From Onchocerca lupi (taxonomy: Eukaryota; Nematoda; Chromadorea; Rhabditida; Onchocercidae): a stretch of DNA of 64,000 bases. Shown here one piece after another: positions 14,353 through 28,473 of this stretch (position 1 is the stretch's first letter; each line of letters begins with the position of its first letter). The notes beneath the pieces are model-generated. The model had not been told where the DNA came from and did not search any database. It saw nothing but the letters and a program-made list of their open reading frames with translations. The DNA lies in contig JAOVVO010000118.1 in NCBI GenBank assembly GCA_028564675.1, positions 62,001 through 126,000 on the forward strand, written 5' to 3'. A program made the translations under genes and the position numbers.

Positions 14353-15133
14353 AAAATTCGACTTTTCCTTTTTTTTTTTCTCTCACAAAAAAAAATAATA
14401 AACTCAACTTTTTATGCCAATGTAAAATGACGATACCAATAAAAAAAAAAGCTCACGGATAAGATTTGAGTTAAAATGATTGATTGTAAATGTAAGCATT
14501 GTGAGCAACGCTGTTGGAATTTGTACGATAAGAAAGGCAATTGTAACTGCAGTAATTAAAATACGTGATTGATCACGAGGTGTACGTCCAAATCGATTAC
14601 TGAAAAATAAAATTTCTTTTTTTGATAGTTCGAAAAAATGAACAAAAAGAGAAAAAAACTGCTTTCTTTCCGTAAAAAAGATTTTAATATTCTATGAAAA
14701 TAAAATTGAAATAAATCTTCTGAAATTTAGAATTCGTCAAATTTATTTATCATTATCTGAGCAAAATTTTTACTGTTTATTAACAAAATCGATAATCGGT
14801 TCACGAATAAAATTGATATGAAGTACAATAAGCAAAAAACCAGGTAATATAAATTGAATAATAAAATCAGCTAATGGTAATGCTATCTTCCAAAAACGAC
14901 GATTTATAATTTTAATTAAGGCACCATCGGTAACCATACATCGACTAGCCAAATATGGACCAGGCTCGGTATCTGCAATATTTTTCCATCTGGAATTATC
15001 ACATACCATTTGCATTAATCACTTATATTTTCTTCTAATTGTTGATAGTTCTGTAATTTTTTTGTTATGTTATTTTAAATTTACTTGTTTAACAAAAAAA
15101 AGAAAAAAGAAAAAAAAATTCAAATTTTTATTG

Positions 15134-15164
<31 letters not shown>

Positions 15165-17334
15165 GGAGAAAACAAAAAAGAAAGAGGAGGTGAATTAGTA
15201 TGTAATCTTCTTAATTTAAATTTTATACTTCGAAAATTTTCCCATTTCTTTTTATCAAAAAATTTCCACCTTAACACTAAGTTTAAGTACAAAATTTCAA
15301 GTATTTAAAATACCTAAACAAAACTGATAAACATCAGCTCCATGTTCAAAAAACCTAAGAATGCCCATGGATGTACAAATGAAAATAACCGTCCAAATAG
15401 CACGAGAAAAATGTTCCACCGTTCGTAATTTTAAAGTATTCCGATGATAATGCGTTAAAAATCTACAAAAATCTATTATCATAACTGAATAAATTGTTCC
15501 GCAAAGAAAAAATTTTATGTAAAAAATTTTTTAGATTTTGCAAGAAAAATAAAAATTTTGAAAGAAAAAAATTTTTGGAATTAATTGATTTTATCATAAA
15601 AAATATTAATGTTTTAAAGCGATATCAAGTGCATGTAGATATTTTTGGCTAATTTCAAAATTAATGCAATTTTTTGAAAAAAAAGATGTCATTTTTTCAA
15701 ATACTTTTGTTTTTGGTTTTCTTACAAATTACTACATATTTTTTTAAAACTTAATCGAAGAAAAAATTAAAAAGAAAACGAAATTATTTAATTGAAATTT
15801 GATTTCAATAGATACCTTCCACCAGCGAGAAGTATGCTAAATAATGTCATCATTGTGTCGGTTGTATGAGGTAAAGCTTCCATTGTCGTTTGGAACATGT
15901 GACACATGACTGCTGATTGATTAAAACTCCTTCAAAATTTCCAATTATTGATTTTAAGTTCTTTAATTAAAACTTTTTATGAGAGAAACCGTACTTTTGT
16001 ATTCGAAATAATATTTTACAAATAGTTTAGTGAAAATGGAACTTGAAACATTCCTGATTAAGAACTCTCTAGAGTAATGAAGAATTCTCGAATATATTAA
16101 TACAGGATGGATTTATACCTGATACCATCACCGATAATATAGTACGATATGGAGAATGGTAACGGTGAAAGTAAGCTAACCCATCCACAAAATGATAATA
16201 ACCATATCATTTGATATATCGGATTAGGCTACAAATTATATTTGTATCAATAATTTATGTAATTTTATTCAATCAATTCATGGCTATTAGAATTAAATTA
16301 TCAAAAATTTTGTGAATTTTAATTTATGGAAAAATAAATAAATTGATGCTTTGCAAAGAAATTCGCAAAATAGCAAAAAAAAACAAAGTAATATTATTAT
16401 TTTCCTTTTTTTGTCATTTTTTTTCTCGAAATTTCAATAAATTTCGACGATTATTTGCTCTTGATTTTTCTCAGCAATCGCTGTTTTTGCACCATTCTGT
16501 TATGCTCCCCTTAGATGATAAATTTAAAAACAAACAAAACGTCGATCGCCTTCTCGTTTCTCCCGTTTACCCAGGCCAAGAAGTACGGCACATAATGGTG
16601 CAATCATTACGATAACAATTAATGGATAAACAAATCCATAAATAACCCTATGGGACCAAGAATCATTCAATCGACTGAACATAAAGCCAACATTCTGTGA
16701 TACTTTACATTTTTTTGTGGGATAATCATAAAACCGGCCATCTCCACAACAACACTCTGATGCCTAAAAAGACCAAAAAGATATTTTTTTTCCTTCAAAT
16801 TTTAAACTCAAAAATAATCTGTTTATAAATTTTCTGAATTAAAACATTATTTAAAAAAAAAATGTATTTCGAATAAGATCTATCTGATTTAATTTTTATC
16901 CTATCTTATCTAATGAATTGTATCTTTCTCCTTTTCTATAAATAATTGAAGTTTCATTTTTAAAATAAAAAATGAGAGTGGCCAAAAATCCTTCTTTTTT
17001 TTCGAAAATTATTTGAGTAAAGAAGCAATAATCACAGTTTTTATCATCATAATTTATTTATTCTGACTGGCTAATAGCATTCTATCGTTTTGAATTACTC
17101 GATGGTTTCAACGTAGGATTTCTAAAATTAGATTCTGGAATACGTGCAAATTTTTATAAAAAAGGATCATTTTATGTTTCATTTCATATGTAAACTGAAA
17201 ATGAATATGTAATTAAAAGAAAATTCCGAATTAAAATCAACCAATTGTTCATCATTAGCACATCGATCAGATGGCAAGATGGAAATGTTATGTATTGTTA
17301 AATCGGCTTCACCATCAATTGTTACTAACTGCAT
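13369..17334 (-). CDS. Seven-transmembrane receptor, nematode peptide-GPCR-like (rhodopsin class, divergent)
   Basis: A plasma-membrane receptor, probably for a neuropeptide. Minus-strand exons in transcription order: 17334-17242, 16763-16587, 16228-16119, 15929-15816, 15462-15314, 14972-14774, 14599-14457, 13709-13369. All phases join, giving 441 residues. A Cys-containing N-terminal region precedes TM1 (YGFVYPLIVIVMIAP). TM2 carries LLSPLPFSISYY, resembling the SPxP motif of worm sex-peptide-receptor/dmsr-type receptors. TM3 runs into ILLAGGRFLTHYHRN; TM4 is WTVIFICTSMGI; TM5 is FIIQFILPGFLLIVLHI; a basic loop NRFGRTPRDQS leads into TM6 (ITAVTIAFLIVQIPTALL); TM7 is near ANNGALLTAYYVI. The usual DRY and NPxxY motifs are not visible. 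The join between the TM1 and TM2 exons uses a weak GTACTT donor and is the least certain part, and the start ATG may not be the true one. It could belong to the srw/FMRFamide-receptor-like group; I cannot name an orthologue. Confidence 0.72.
14297..14351. repeat. Poly-T tract of 55 nt
   Basis: An uninterrupted T run on the + strand inside the last intron of the receptor gene. Its length may be an assembly approximation. It is a simple repeat, or the remnant tail of an old retroposed sequence read from the minus strand; no retrotransposon coding is visible beside it. Confidence 0.9.
15141..15164. repeat. (AT)12 microsatellite
   Basis: Twelve AT dinucleotides in the intron between receptor exons 15462-15314 and 14972-14774. 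Confidence 0.9.
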
Positions 17335-20300
17335 TGAAAATTTGAATGAAAAATTTGTATGAAATGGTTGTTTCGTTTAACTTGCACGCACTTCTGTTTT
17401 TACCATTAATTACTTCTTTTTTTCTTCGCCACTTCAAGTAGCACTTGTAATTTTATAATCTGAAAGTGAAATTATTTCCCCTGAATATATACAAAATTAA
17501 CATTTGCAATTTTTTTCTTTTTCTTAAACAACTGAAATATTATTTATTTAACATGATATATTATTCCAAAGAGATGAAAATATCATTGAAATACTGTAAC
17601 GAATAATTATATATATTGTAAAAAAAGAAAACAGAGGAGAAAGACAGATAAAAAATTCATTAATAGCTTATCGTAAAAAAGATTTTTAAATATATATATT
17701 TTTTTAATCGACATTAAATCCATTGGTTATCAATGACACACACTGATCGGTTGACAAAAATGGATGCAAATGCATATTATCGAATTGAATTACTGTTTTA
17801 TTGAACCTAATCAATATGGTACTTTAACATTAAAAAAAGCTGTTTAATATCAGATTAAGTTTGGTCAGTTTAATAATTTAATACTAAAATTAATAACTGA
17901 AGTTTTAATGTAATCATCAGAGAGGGAAAAAAAAGAAAACAAAGTATAAATATCAATATAATATAGATCAATCCACAAATGCAATATATGACGATAAATA
18001 GGGGTCAGTAACTGTAAAGTTAGATTTAGAATATCTAAATAAATATGTTTATAAAAATTTTAGGAAAAATAAAAAGAAAAAATACATAAAAATGAAAAAA
18101 TTTCCCTTTTTTATTGCATTTTTAATCGAACATTCGTAAATGATGTCATCGCATAATATGAATTTAACAATCAATAGTTAATGATGACTTTGATTTCAAA
18201 TATCAAAAAAATAAATAAAAATAAAATAAACTTGTTAAATCATATTGAGGAGGGAAAAATAAATTCAGATAATGGTGCACTACATTTATGAAAATAATTT
18301 AAATTTAAATGTATTCATTTATTTAAAAAAAAAAAATTTTGGATCGTAATAGTAATAATAAGAGTAGCAAAATTTAATGAATATATAAGTATTAAATTAA
18401 AGTAAAATTGATGAGTGAAAATTTACGATAATTTAGAAATTTTTATAATAAGGCTTATTCTTTCAACTGCCCTTTTTTATCCTAAATTTTCAAAGAAGGA
18501 GGAAGAAAAAAAAAATTAAAAAAATAAAATAATGATTAGTTAATAAAACAAAATTAAATGCAATATCTTCACATTCAACTAAACGAAGAAAGATATTCAT
18601 CATATTTCAACTAAAGCTAAGGCTCATTAGGTGGCATAGAAGTGATGCACTGACATGATATCAAAGTCCTTATTTAAACCTAATTATCATATATTGATAA
18701 GTTCGTCATTTGCATAATTCAAGTATTAACTTAAATAAAATTTAACCATATATATCTGGAATAAATTTAAACAGATATCAATACCATGCACCACTTTTTG
18801 ATCAAATTTCAAAATATTTTGAAGAAGCAAAAAGCTTTTTCGGAATAAGCTTTATACTTAATAATAGAATTATTGGTAAATCAAATAGACTGCTTCATTT
18901 GATCGTCAATTTATATCACAAAATCTTATTTTTGTTTCAAGTTTTTTTTTTTTGATTCATCCCTTTTGTTCTGATGTATTAAGCATAATTTGATTTTATA
19001 TGGAAAATGGAAAATATTCGAAGGAATGGATTAGGATAGTAGTTTTATTAAGTAATTAATTTGTCACTTGTAGTTAACTAATAGAGAAATTGAAAATAAT
19101 AATGATTCAACGATAGTTCTCTTTTAGGATATTGATAATGGCAAGTTTTGGCAACATAAATCGCTTAAGATTGGATAGATAATCTAAATGCTAGATATTG
19201 GGCTGTAATACTTCGGATATTTTAAGACTGTCTAAAATACTGACAAAAATTACAGTTCATGTTCAACCATGAAAATAATAATATATTTGAGAAAGAAAAA
19301 GGATTAAAGCAATGAAAGCAATTCAGCAACTTTTAACAAATTAAAAAATTATCAAAATTTATCTATAAATGCAAATGAAATGTTGTATTTGGTTCGAATG
19401 AAATTTTAGTTGAATCAAAAATTTACAGTCTTTTTTTATTCCAATTCGTAATTTTCCAATTTATTTCTTCCTCAAGCATCAAATAAATAGTGGAAATATC
19501 AAGAAATATATATTAAGAAAATTCACTCCAAACTTCTGACTTGAACTTCTTTTTTCTCTATCCAAGCATGGGAATTGCAATTTATTACATAACGGACTGA
19601 AATGTACTTTTCCCATTTTTTTTTTTATGTCAAAAGTAAAAATGTGACAATTTGATCGATGTTACTTCCTTTTCTTGTAAATGATCTTTTCCATTACAAT
19701 ATTTTATATTCAAAATGTGCAAAAAAAGAAAAAATGAAATTCACAATGATCAAAACAATAAAAATGGAAAAAATGAGCGGAGATGAAAATCAAAATTAAG
19801 TATGCTTCGACGAGCAGTTTTGGAATTTCATGAGAAGAAACTGGAAGTGTCAGCTTAAAATTTTGCTTGCAAAATATGAAAAGTTGTTTTCCTCTCTAGT
19901 AAACAAAATTCGAAATTTACTTCCTTCCCTTTCACCTTCGTTTTTCTTTATCCTTTATCTGAATGAGGAAAGAAAGTTGGAAAAAAAAAGAAAAAAAACA
20001 GAAAATCTCAAATTTTTATAAAGTAAATAAATAAAAACGAAAGGTGATAATAATTTTTGGTAAGATTATAAAAAGAATAAAAATCTTTTCTAATCTATTT
20101 CAAAAAAAAATAAAAAAAAGAGGAGGAATAAAATGGAAAGAAAAGGCAAAAGTAAGGATAAAAATTTTACTGAAATTAAATCTTTTTTTTTTTTTTTGAG
20201 CGTACATTTATCTGTCAAGTTTCTTATTATAAACTAGCTATTGTCAAAAATTTTATTTCAGTTCTTCTTTATAGCAAGAACATATAAAAGAAGACTATCT

Positions 20301-23300
20301 TCAACATGCAAGAAAAAAAAAGTGGAATTGAAAGAAAATTGCAAAAAAAGTAATTTTTTTCTCAAAATTTTCTGTTTAAAAAAAAAAAAAATTAGTTGCC
20401 TTTCTGTATAAAAATATTTTAACATATTTTTTGCAAAAAAAATTTTCATTGTGAAATGCGATCAAAAAAAGTGAGGATTATTTTTTCTAAATATTTTTTT
20501 TCTTGAAAGTTGATTTTTTTTTTACCAAAATTAGACTAATGAAAGAAAGTTTCTAAAAAAAAACTACAAAAAAATTTTGAAATGAAAATTAGAGCAAATG
20601 GCTTAATATTTCTCTAAATATTCGATATTTATTTTTTGGCAAGATATTGAACTATATTATATCAAATATGATTAAGTGATGCTATTACCAATGTTACTAC
20701 TGAAATGATAACAAATCTCTTAGCTGGCAATTTTCGCTCTCATTTTTCTTTAATTAATTGATTAGAATAGTTAGATTTCAAGAACATAGTTCAAATAGAT
20801 TTGAAGCAAAGCTTATTAAATTACTTTTAAAAGACTTTTTTACTTTGAATATTAATTATTGCTTACTTTGAATATCAATTATTGCATTCAGTTGGAGCTA
20901 TTACTTTTTTTTTCTCAACGTTTGTTGAATTTTATTAGCTAAAAATGACTCGAATAGATTTTTTCTTTATGAAAATAATATTTGAAAAAGTTTTGCAACA
21001 CAATGCTTTGCACGATGATAAGGAAGTAATGATCACATCGAGGACACTGATGACAACGATAATAATGATGATAATGACGAAAGATTTTTACAAATGCATA
21101 TGTCCTTTTTCAGAGATCTATTTCAGGAATTTCAAGTTTAAAAAAAAAAAGTACTAAATTTACAAAAATTGCTTTTATTCTCTGAAACTTGCTATTTCGA
21201 TTTCTTTTATTTCTCTTTTCAACTTTTATGTTTTCAGATACATTTTGCAGTTTGTTATTATTTTATCATGGCGTTTGTAAAATAATACAACAGCTTTGAT
21301 AAATTCAATCGAATAATTTAGTAATGATTATGAACAACGAAATGTAAGTAAAAGAGCATGGTTGATTTATGATTACTATGCATCAAATCTCAAAATATAT
21401 CCAAATTTTCATGCAAATTTCATCAAAATTTCTAAAATCGTTAAAAGTTCAGATCATAAAATTCTCAATTAAAGCTTATTTAATTCGTCTATCAAAGGAT
21501 TGAACACTTCACTTTGTTGTATCTACCAAATGGTTGAAAGTTCACGCAAAACACGGAAAAAGATTCATCCTTTTTAATGTCCAAAAAATTGAAATGTCGA
21601 ATGAAATATATCTGCATACAGCCGTCTAAAGCTAAGTAGTAGTCGCTAAAACTTTTTAAAAAAACGGCATGTATTAATTTTGATTAAAAGCTTCAAATAT
21701 CGAATTAAAAAAAAAAAAAGAAAAAGAAAAAAGAAAGATGAAAAAAGAAAAAAAGAAAGAAGGAAAGTAGAAAGTTTTGTTGTTGAAACTAAAAAAATAT
21801 ATTTTAGCATTAAAATTCAAAACTAATTTCTAATTATAATTTAATTAGAAATTAACTTTAATTTTGACATGTTACTTCTTTTTTTATTTTAAATTTTATG
21901 ATTTTAATATCAAGAAACTAATCAAAGTGCACAAAATGTGCATTAAAAATTTAAGAACATATTTATAAAGTACTATATTGAAGATGCAAGATAAGTGGAT
22001 GAGATGAACTATAAAATGGGGCAATAATTTCGAAAATTAATAAGAGAAAAAGCCATTAATCGAAGAGCATTTATTATAATTTTTGATATAAAATTGTAAG
22101 AACTCGAATAAATGATAGCAATATCCCATTTTATTTATTACAAAATATATTTCTGGAATGGAAGAATAATATAAGACTACACTGCATCAGTTTGAAATGT
22201 GAATGATGGATGTAAAAGATTTAAAAACTTTATGATTTGAATTTGAAATAGATATAAGTTAAGCTTAGATATGTGGAAAGAAGCAGTGGAAGTGAACTGC
22301 TCTCAATAAAAAGGTTTAAATTTTTTTTTTTAATTTCAAAATCTTTGTAGTAGCTTTATAGTTTCTGAAAAAAAAAAGAAAAAAAGGAAAAAAAAGAAAA
22401 CAAAAAATAAAAAACAAACGGAAGGGATAACATAGTTTACACAAGATGGAAGATTATCTTATTTCTGAACTACAAGTGAAGATTAACGGAATTAATAGAA
22501 GAATTAATTTTTTCTTTTATTTTTAAATATCATTGCAAAATTTTGTTTTACTCTTCACATACAAACAATCTCATTGCTGAGATTTTTCTTTTTTTTTCTG
22601 GAATTAAAAGATGCGAAATATTTAAATTTCTTCAAAATCAAACAAATAATTAATTAGCAAATTCTTCAGAAAATAAAGGAACATAATTTGTCAAAAATAA
22701 TATAAGATTCAGTTAATTAGATCATTTATCATTGATTTTTGTTGGCAAAGAAAAATGATATAAGGAAGTTTTCAAAATTTTTCTGAAAAAAAAAGTTATT
22801 CAATTGCAGTAGATAATTTTTTCTGAAGATGATGGAAATTTCCTTAACTAGGATAGAATTCTTCGATATTTTGATTATTTAGTTTTGCTGTTTTTATAAA
22901 ATAATTGGTGGCTATCAATTTACTTTTAATTTGCAATAGCAAAAAAAAAAAAAAAAAGAAAAAAAAATAGATCTATATTTTATCTGGAACAAGATAGAAT
23001 GGAATTTAGTTTGCCGGCTACAAATATAATAGGATTTTCCTGTTGGAAAGCTAAATAAAACAAATTCAATTTAAAAATGAAATTTCAATTAGAAGTGAGA
23101 AACAATTTCAATTGAATTGCAGCACAAATAGTTTGCGTAAATAAATAATTACTGCAGTATCTTATGGAGCACCTTGTCCAAATCACAAGAATAACTGAAA
23201 CTTTTCCTTCCCAGGGAACATGAAAATTGAGTTTTGTTGGAGAGGTAAAGAGTTGAGGAAGAAGGAAATTTTTCTGATCAAATAAAACTGATTGCCACAC

Positions 23301-25779
23301 TTGTTCTAAATTTTATCCAAAAATTTAAATTTCCTCTTGTTAATTGAATACCAACTGCATGTTACGCTAAATCTTCATCTGCTTTTCATTGAATAAAGTC
23401 AGAATCAATTGAAATTGAAGTAGTCATACAGTTATTAGCATTTTTTTTTTTATAAATACCAAAGTTATTACATCACTTCTTTAAATGCAATTGTTCCGCA
23501 ACGGATAATAGAAAATTATAATTAAATTGATGTTCAGGAAATAATCGAATTTTCTGCGCAGTACTCTTTGAAATGATTAAGCAGTTGTTAAATTTAGAAT
23601 TACAGACATAATTTGAAAAAAGTTGACAATATCGATCATCAAATTACTCTATTTCATAATATCATTTGTATAAAATATAAATTAGTAATTTAAAGTTGAA
23701 ATGAATGAATTTATTAAAGTTAGAAGAATATTCTGAAGATCTTGGCCATAATAACATCATACAATGAATGATTTATGCTTTATCAAAAATAAAAAGAACT
23801 GATTATGAACATCTCCTTCCTACAGATATTGCTGCAAAGTTCAAACTGAACGCCTAATCAAAATATAATTTAGAATTTTTGACTTTTAATCAAAAGGTTT
23901 ATTTCTTTAAATATTTTTACTTTTTCTGTCTTTTTTTAAAATATGATCGTTTTATATGTTTTATTAGCTGTTAGTTTCTGTTTTTTTTCTTTGTTAGTTC
24001 ATTAATTTTTTTTTCGAATCTATCTTATTGCTAAATCTCTAAGCCAAATATATATTTGTTTTAAATGTCAAAACAAAAAAGCATTATAAAATAAAATAAA
24101 AACTAAACAATCATATATGTGCCAATAAAATTTACCAAAAAAGAGGGTTCTCCAACAAGACACATATGTAATAAACTAAGAAAAAGAAAAAAAAAAAAGG
24201 AAAAGTTGAAGATAACAATCTCGAAAAGTCTTAAAGCATAACGAAACATAATTTCCAGAGTCTGTAAGTAAGCTGAGATTTGATATGTGCCGATGATGAT
24301 CTTCATGATCGGACGCCGAAGAAGCTTTGAATGTATCTTCTAAAGCCGAAAAAGATTGTGGTGATTGTTACATGATGATTTTATTGCTAGTCTTTTTTCC
24401 GCAACGATTTTCTGAATCCCGGTAAAATCGCTACACTGCGAAGTATGTCGAACAGTTTGATGAAACGCCGAAAACTGCACCGGTTTTAGCCGACATCAAC
24501 AGAAGCCTCAATTCATCATCACGCAATGAAAATGATAGACCACGCGTTTGCACGAAAAATGTTCCCATAATTAGCAAGATGCAGAAAATACTTCTCAGGA
24601 GTTCTCGAAACTCAAAGTGCAGATTTTTACGCTCCAAGAATAAACAAACTGATTTCTCGTTAAGTGTATTGTTTGCTATGGTTTTTCCTAAAGATGTGGT
24701 TAACCTAATCATAATAATTACAATCTTTTTGCATCAATGTTTTTTCTTTTCCGTATTTTCACTTTTTTTCTTTCATTACTGTAGGATGATACAATTAGAA
24801 CTGACATGAAATCTATACTACTGATGTTCTTTGCCAAGTTTTGTTCACAACTTTTTCGACTGATCACTGGAATCATTCCAATACAGACTGAAAATTCAAT
24901 AATTCTATCTTATTGATTGCAAAAGAAAAAAAAAAAAGGAATGTTATTGTATCAATTTTTTTTAAACAAAATTTGTATGAACAAATCATTCATAATAAAT
25001 CATTTACGAAGTTACAAAAATTAGAATTTCCCCAAAGTAGGATTTCAGAATTTTATGAATGAAAACAAATGAATCTACGAATCAGAACTGCTTAATTCAG
25101 ACAGACTTGTTCGTACGCTACCTATGACGGTGGTGACAGGGCATATTTTAATGATTAGATTCTACATGATCATTAAAAAAAAAACTTAAACTCGGCAAAC
25201 TACAAGGAAAATTTTTATTCATTCTCTCAAATAAATGAAAGACTGTGACTCCAAAAAGCCAAATGATACACTTCATCATTTCAATTACCTCAATGTCCTT
25301 TATGAACTAATTATGCTTCAAAAATTGACTTTTATTATTAAGACAAAAAGCTTATCATGCCGGTCCAATAATGCCAAATAAGCAGTTTCTTTAGACATTT
25401 GTGCGAATTCGTCAGTCCTTAGATATCATTCAAGGATTTTTCATCAGCATGTTGCATTTGACATCGTCAGTTTTGCCTTATAAACACAAAATTATTTGAA
25501 AATTTTCCGCCTTTCGACGATGTAAGAATTCACGAATCTAAAGGCGTACACAGCTGACACAATTAGTTTCACAAAAGATGACCATATTTGTCAAATGCGA
25601 TAACAAACAATATTTTCAAATATAATTCCAATTTTTTAAAATTAGGATATTCAGAATCTAGAATTTATATCGAACTTACAGATTTCATCATAGTTTGTGC
25701 AATAAACTGCAACAAAAAAGAATAAAGTACAAGAACTTTAACGTTCGTGCATGCGAGTACTGATGATAGTACAGACTGT

Positions 25780-25996
25780 ATATGAGATACGCATGTGTAA
25801 ATGAGTACATATAAAGAAGCATGTGAAACGTGAATATGTAGACGTGTAGATGTAGGTGTGCAAGCCAGGTGCATATGCGTACATGTGTACGTGTACAGAC
25901 GCACGTGTACGGATGATGCAAATATGTACATATGCACATGTACAAACGGGACATGTACGTGTACGGAGACAAATGGAATGCACATGTGTACAGATT
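25780..25996. repeat. Degenerate GTACRTGTAC-type alternating purine-pyrimidine block
   Basis: About 215 bp built from variants of TACATGTGTACGTGTACA, with repeated GTAC, CATG and ACGTGT units on both strands. It carries overlapping open frames in several registers on both strands, which is expected where stop trinucleotides are excluded by the repeat, and is not evidence of coding. A similar but shorter tract occurs at about 27180-27300. Confidence 0.8.
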
Positions 25997-28467
25997 TCAC
26001 AATGCGACCATCAAAGAGACTTTTCGTCAAGTGGAAGAATAACTTTGTCTCATTGCAAATCTGATTTTTCATTTTTCTTATCAGATTTTACTTAATCATT
26101 TTCAGAATGACATCTTTTATTGTCTAGAGAATAAGCTCACATTCGGACTGTAAGTAACGAATTCCAGATTCATGGTCTTCAAGGATGAGCGTGTCTCCAA
26201 AATGATGATAAATACCTGAAGCATTGAGCATTGGTTCACTCGAATCACCAGGTTATTTAAAACAGTTTGAAAACTATTCACTTACTGACAAAAAAAAAGT
26301 CGTAAATTTGATAAAATCGTGGTAAAATCGATGAAAAAACTTTAAGGAAATTACTGGTTCCTTATGATATTTCAAAACCATCGATTATATATAGTTGCCA
26401 TGTGGAACTTCGTAGATAGATTTATCTAAATTGAATACAGTATTTTTTTCAGTACGAAAATTTTTCAAGTCCTATTATTTTACTTCCTCTAATCTAAACA
26501 GAAATCAGTGTCATTACAACAATAAGGTATGAATGATGGAAAATTTGACAAAATTACTCTTGATGTACTTAATTCCAAATAAGAAATGCTTCACGATACA
26601 AAAATGCATATACAGAATTAAACTTACTAAAGTGTAAGCCGCATGCTTCATAAGCTCCATTTTCTTTTCAAGTGGGAATTCCATTTACTAAAACTTTTTT
26701 TTTCCAAGAAAAAATCATTTTTGTTATGGTCAACACTGAGATGACCAAAACTAAAATTATTTGTTCTTTAGCCTCTAATTGTGTTGTCCAAAATTTTCAA
26801 AAGCCCTGAAAAGGAATTAAATGTATATAACGAATATATTTTTAAAGATGAAGTAAAAATTAATTCTAAAAATTTAGAGAACATACGAAACAGCATGATG
26901 GAATTTCGCGAAAAAAAAGCTAGCAAGTGACGCCAATCGGACCCATACATCAAATATATTAAGTATGAACTGCATAACTGATAAGAAGAAACTAAGGGCA
27001 AAGTCAAGTCGAAGACCAAACGTCCCAACCCATTCAACAGCACGTGGTAAACACCTGAAAACCGACGTCGGCACTTTTTTTCATTATCGCGCGTCCCTTC
27101 GCCTATCGTAATCGACGTGATGTGTTGCAGCTCTCTTGCCGGCAAGTGGCGAAACATCGACATAAAATTAGGCGATTAAATTGTGCGTGTTCTGTGTGTC
27201 TGTGCTTGTGTACGTGAGCGTACGTGTGTACATGCATAGACGTTTATATGTGAATATATGATATATTTATATATGTTTACATGAACATATATATATGTTC
27301 ATATGTTTGCAAATGAATAGAAGTATTATTTATCCATCTAATGATACTAATTTACATAAGTGATCAGAAATGATCTTGGCTCACAATTTGACTATGCCTT
27401 TCATAGCTAGAATTATAAAGATGCTCACCGTACTTCCTTCCAATCCCTCCCTCCTCGATTTTTCCTTCTGCAAGACATGAATGAAGTGATGTTATGGATA
27501 CTTTTTTCGAAATCTTCAGTGACGCATTAAGTTTAAAGGATTTTCTCATTTTTATTTGAGGAATGATTTCCATTGAATTAAGAATTTTGTCCAAGAATAG
27601 ATGGCCTAATTAATTTACAGAGCCTCAATGTCTAGTACGAATTGTTAGATGGTTTCCTAAATTTGCAAATTCTGAAATTTTCTTTTCAATTTTTCTGTGT
27701 ATATTTGGATTTATACAAACAGACGGCTAATCCTTAGATAAGTGTTAGACAGTTACGTTGGACAAATACCATCTTAGGTACTGTCATGAAATTTTTTTCT
27801 TCTTTTTTTTTTTTTTTGTTTGGAGAAATCGGAGATTGGTTGATTGTGTAGATGAATTTGTTACGTGATAAAGGCTTTGTTGTGACGTAGTTTATTGCTC
27901 AAATACATTACAAACAATTTAAAGATGAATATCGATCGCTAGCTTGAGTATTTTTTGTTTCATGGATTTGGATTTAAAAACTGTTAAAGTTTAATGGAAG
28001 ATTGGAGTAGGGTATTAATGGTAAAAAATAATGAAAGAAGAATCGCTGGGTAAAATCAAGTTGAAGAATTGTACGGGTCAAAAGATATGGCAGATAACAT
28101 AACCTTTTATAGTGGAATTGCTTACAACATTCTAGACATGATACATGGTGTGATTATAAGATCGGGACATTTACATGAGTGTACGATTTTTTACTGTTGA
28201 AGATAAAGCTAAGAAATCTCAACAAAATGAGAATTAGATATCAGATCATAACACTCATATATATTCACTCTAAGTGATGAATTGTGGGAATTTCTTTTTT
28301 TACAATGCAGTACTTTGATTATTTGAACATATTTATGTCAAAATTCGGTTTTTTCGTCAGATATCCCTATGTTTGCTATGGCTATAGGCCGATTGCGCCA
28401 ATCTTTTTGGAGATACTAGTGTTATTATCGGAATTACAATTTGATTCCCTTACATCTTAATTGAATA

Positions 28468-28473
28468 TTTCAG
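28468..28473 (+). promoter_or_regulatory. Probable spliced-leader trans-splice acceptor of MASK
   Basis: TTTCAG lies 19 nt before the ATG at 28493, and no upstream exon with a matching donor was found. A strong 3' splice site this close to the first ATG is typical of nematode pre-mRNAs that receive a spliced leader. Confidence 0.55.

Noticed and set aside
14250..14462. 70-codon frame with a long Phe run
   Set aside because: It translates the 55-nt poly-T tract inside a receptor intron.
16343..16615. 90-codon plus-strand frame
   Set aside because: It overlaps, antisense, the intron and second exon of the minus-strand receptor and has no splice or family support.
25665..26095. Several overlapping 68-135-codon frames on both strands
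   Set aside because: They come from the alternating purine-pyrimidine repeat, which lacks stop trinucleotides. The products are low-complexity His/Val/Thr/Cys strings.
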